Shown: positions 62,896-64,000 of the stretch, in pieces
How positions within the stretch are numbered: position 1 is the stretch's first letter
Layout: every line of letters starts with the position of its first letter
Origin: Formicarius rufipectus
Lineage: Eukaryota > Chordata > Aves > Passeriformes > Formicariidae
Length of the DNA: 64,000 bases
Direction: 5' to 3'
NCBI GenBank assembly: GCA_013399695.1
Contig: VXAU01002292.1
Location: 562,095-626,094 of the forward strand
The notes under the pieces: generated by a model
Seen by the model: only the letters and a program-made list of their open reading frames with translations
What the model was told of the DNA's origin: nothing
Databases searched by the model: none
Made by a program: the position numbers and the translations under genes

Positions 62896-64000
62896 TTACA
62901 GTAGCATTCCTTCCAGAATTAGGCTGCTTCACACATCTCAATTGTTCCTCTCTCTCTTGGTTTAGAAACCTGATGGAGGATCACTGGCATCAGAGAAAGG
63001 TGAAACAAGTATTGAGCTTCCTAAGCTGCAACATCAGTTCCTTAGCAGGAAGGGGAAATCTATGAGTGCTCTTTAACAACCAACACACTTCTCAGCATAC
63101 ACTGGCAGAACATTTCACACAGCAGGAGGCAAGGTTTAAAAAAATTGGACCACTATAATCCTTTAAAAGCAGCCAGGGTCTCCTTCTGAAAGTCTAGGTC
63201 ATGTGCCTGGCACTGCCTCATATGGTGTCTCTCTTCCACCATTTGTTTATTTGCTTCTGGCAGTTTTGGCAGTGAGGTATCAGAGTGAAATGCACACCAC
63301 TCCATACATATGGTGGGAAGAATCTAGTGCATCAGTTGAATGCATACTGTACTGTATACACATTCTGTTTTATCTCTTAGCACAGCTGTGCTGTAAAAGC
63401 TTACAAAATGTGAAGCCTTCTGTGCAGCAAAAACATCGACAGGAGAAGCTGGCCTGTAACTTATTAGGTTGTGACACAAGCCAAAAAAAGCCAGAGTTAC
63501 AGCTGACAACTCCTGGCATCGTGATTAAAAGCACAGTGGCTCAAGTTAAAGGTGGAGTGTCAGCCCTAACTTCATGTTTTGGACTTTTCTCTGCCATGGG
63601 TCACAAATAGCATCGCTGGTTTGTTCTAGGACAATGACTCCCAATCCTGGTGCATGGCTTCCAGCTAGCGACTGAAGTAAACAGGCAAATCACTCCCCTG
63701 GTGCCCTGCTGTGCTCACAGGTAGCCTGCACTACGAAGGGATTCAAGGAAGGGGTGATCAAGAGCCAAAAAGTGACTGCGCCTCTATTCCTCACCCAGCA
63801 CAGCAGCCTTCAAGCTGGGATCAGTCCTGCATTCCCTACTCTCCCAGCAAATTGGGCTGAAGGTAGTAGAAACACATGGTGGAAAACTCTTCTGTGCTGG
63901 TTGGAGCAGATGTCTCGTAGATTTTTTTTTTTTGCTACAACCTTGAAACAGGAACTCTTTTTTTAAATCTGAATAAGAAAAGCCACTCTGAGTCAGATCT

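Larger units (their letters stand above)
18421..64000 (-). other. SOBP: SOBP intron upstream of the large exon (continues off the window)
   Basis: I looked on the minus strand for the preceding SOBP exons, in particular the first zinc finger (CAWC and FCSEKC segments) and the stretch leading to the second finger, and saw none. The region is therefore read as one intron longer than 45 kb. It contains no other recognisable protein-coding gene. Open frames up to 174 codons (for example plus-strand 20239-20760, 48606-49130 and 61549-62046) show no domains. Notable sub-features are listed separately; the remaining sequence is unique, AT-leaning and featureless to the eye. Confidence 0.7.

Noticed and set aside
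63203..63610. 135-codon plus-strand frame with a hydrophobic start
   Set aside because: The N-terminal hydrophobic stretch looks leader-like, but no start context, donor site or family match was seen.

Overview
This is a stretch of vertebrate nuclear DNA, most likely from a bird. The evidence is one very large exon of a conserved vertebrate gene inside tens of kilobases of AT-leaning non-coding DNA, sparse interspersed repeats, a 3'-end fragment resembling a CR1 LINE, a few old MIR-type SINE relics, and A/C- or T/G-biased low-complexity tracts typical of avian assemblies. A crocodilian or turtle source is not excluded, but those genomes usually carry more repeats. There are no operons, phage, insertion sequences or CRISPR arrays.

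The only protein-coding sequence I can support is the large 3' coding exon of SOBP (sine oculis binding protein homolog, the 'Jackson circler' deafness and brain-development gene), on the minus strand at 18391-16439. It starts at a splice acceptor with the CDWC half of the second FCS/MYM-type zinc finger. It continues through a long proline-rich disordered region and two clear SUMO-interaction motifs, and ends at the basic C-terminus and stop. It is open for 650 codons with no damage.

Right of the exon (18392-64000) lies what I read as the upstream SOBP intron, more than 45 kb long and running off the window. No other SOBP exon was found in it. It holds a CR1 fragment (about 54.88-55.10 kb), two MIR-like relics (about 32.0 and 35.6 kb), microsatellites, and several AT-rich blocks with homeodomain- or POU-like sites that look like conserved non-coding (enhancer-type) DNA. 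Left of the exon (1-16438) is 3' flank, probably the last intron and perhaps a non-coding terminal exon. The far left edge carries an AATAAA hexamer on the gene's strand followed by an A-run. This flank also has a MIR-like relic (about 1.6-1.8 kb), a striking tract made almost only of A and C (about 7.6-7.8 kb), and a T-run with an unresolved base at 8264.

The most interesting leads are: a seven-run G-quadruplex motif in the template strand of the SOBP Pro-Ile repeat; a third SIM-like motif in the protein; a stop codon 2 or 53 nt from candidate splice donors; a leader-peptide-like small ORF ending exactly at a donor-like site inside the intron (22803-22651, minus); an unexplained region open on both strands (45.7-46.2 kb); and clusters of enhancer-like non-coding sequence. 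I did not find a convincing wholly new biological system.
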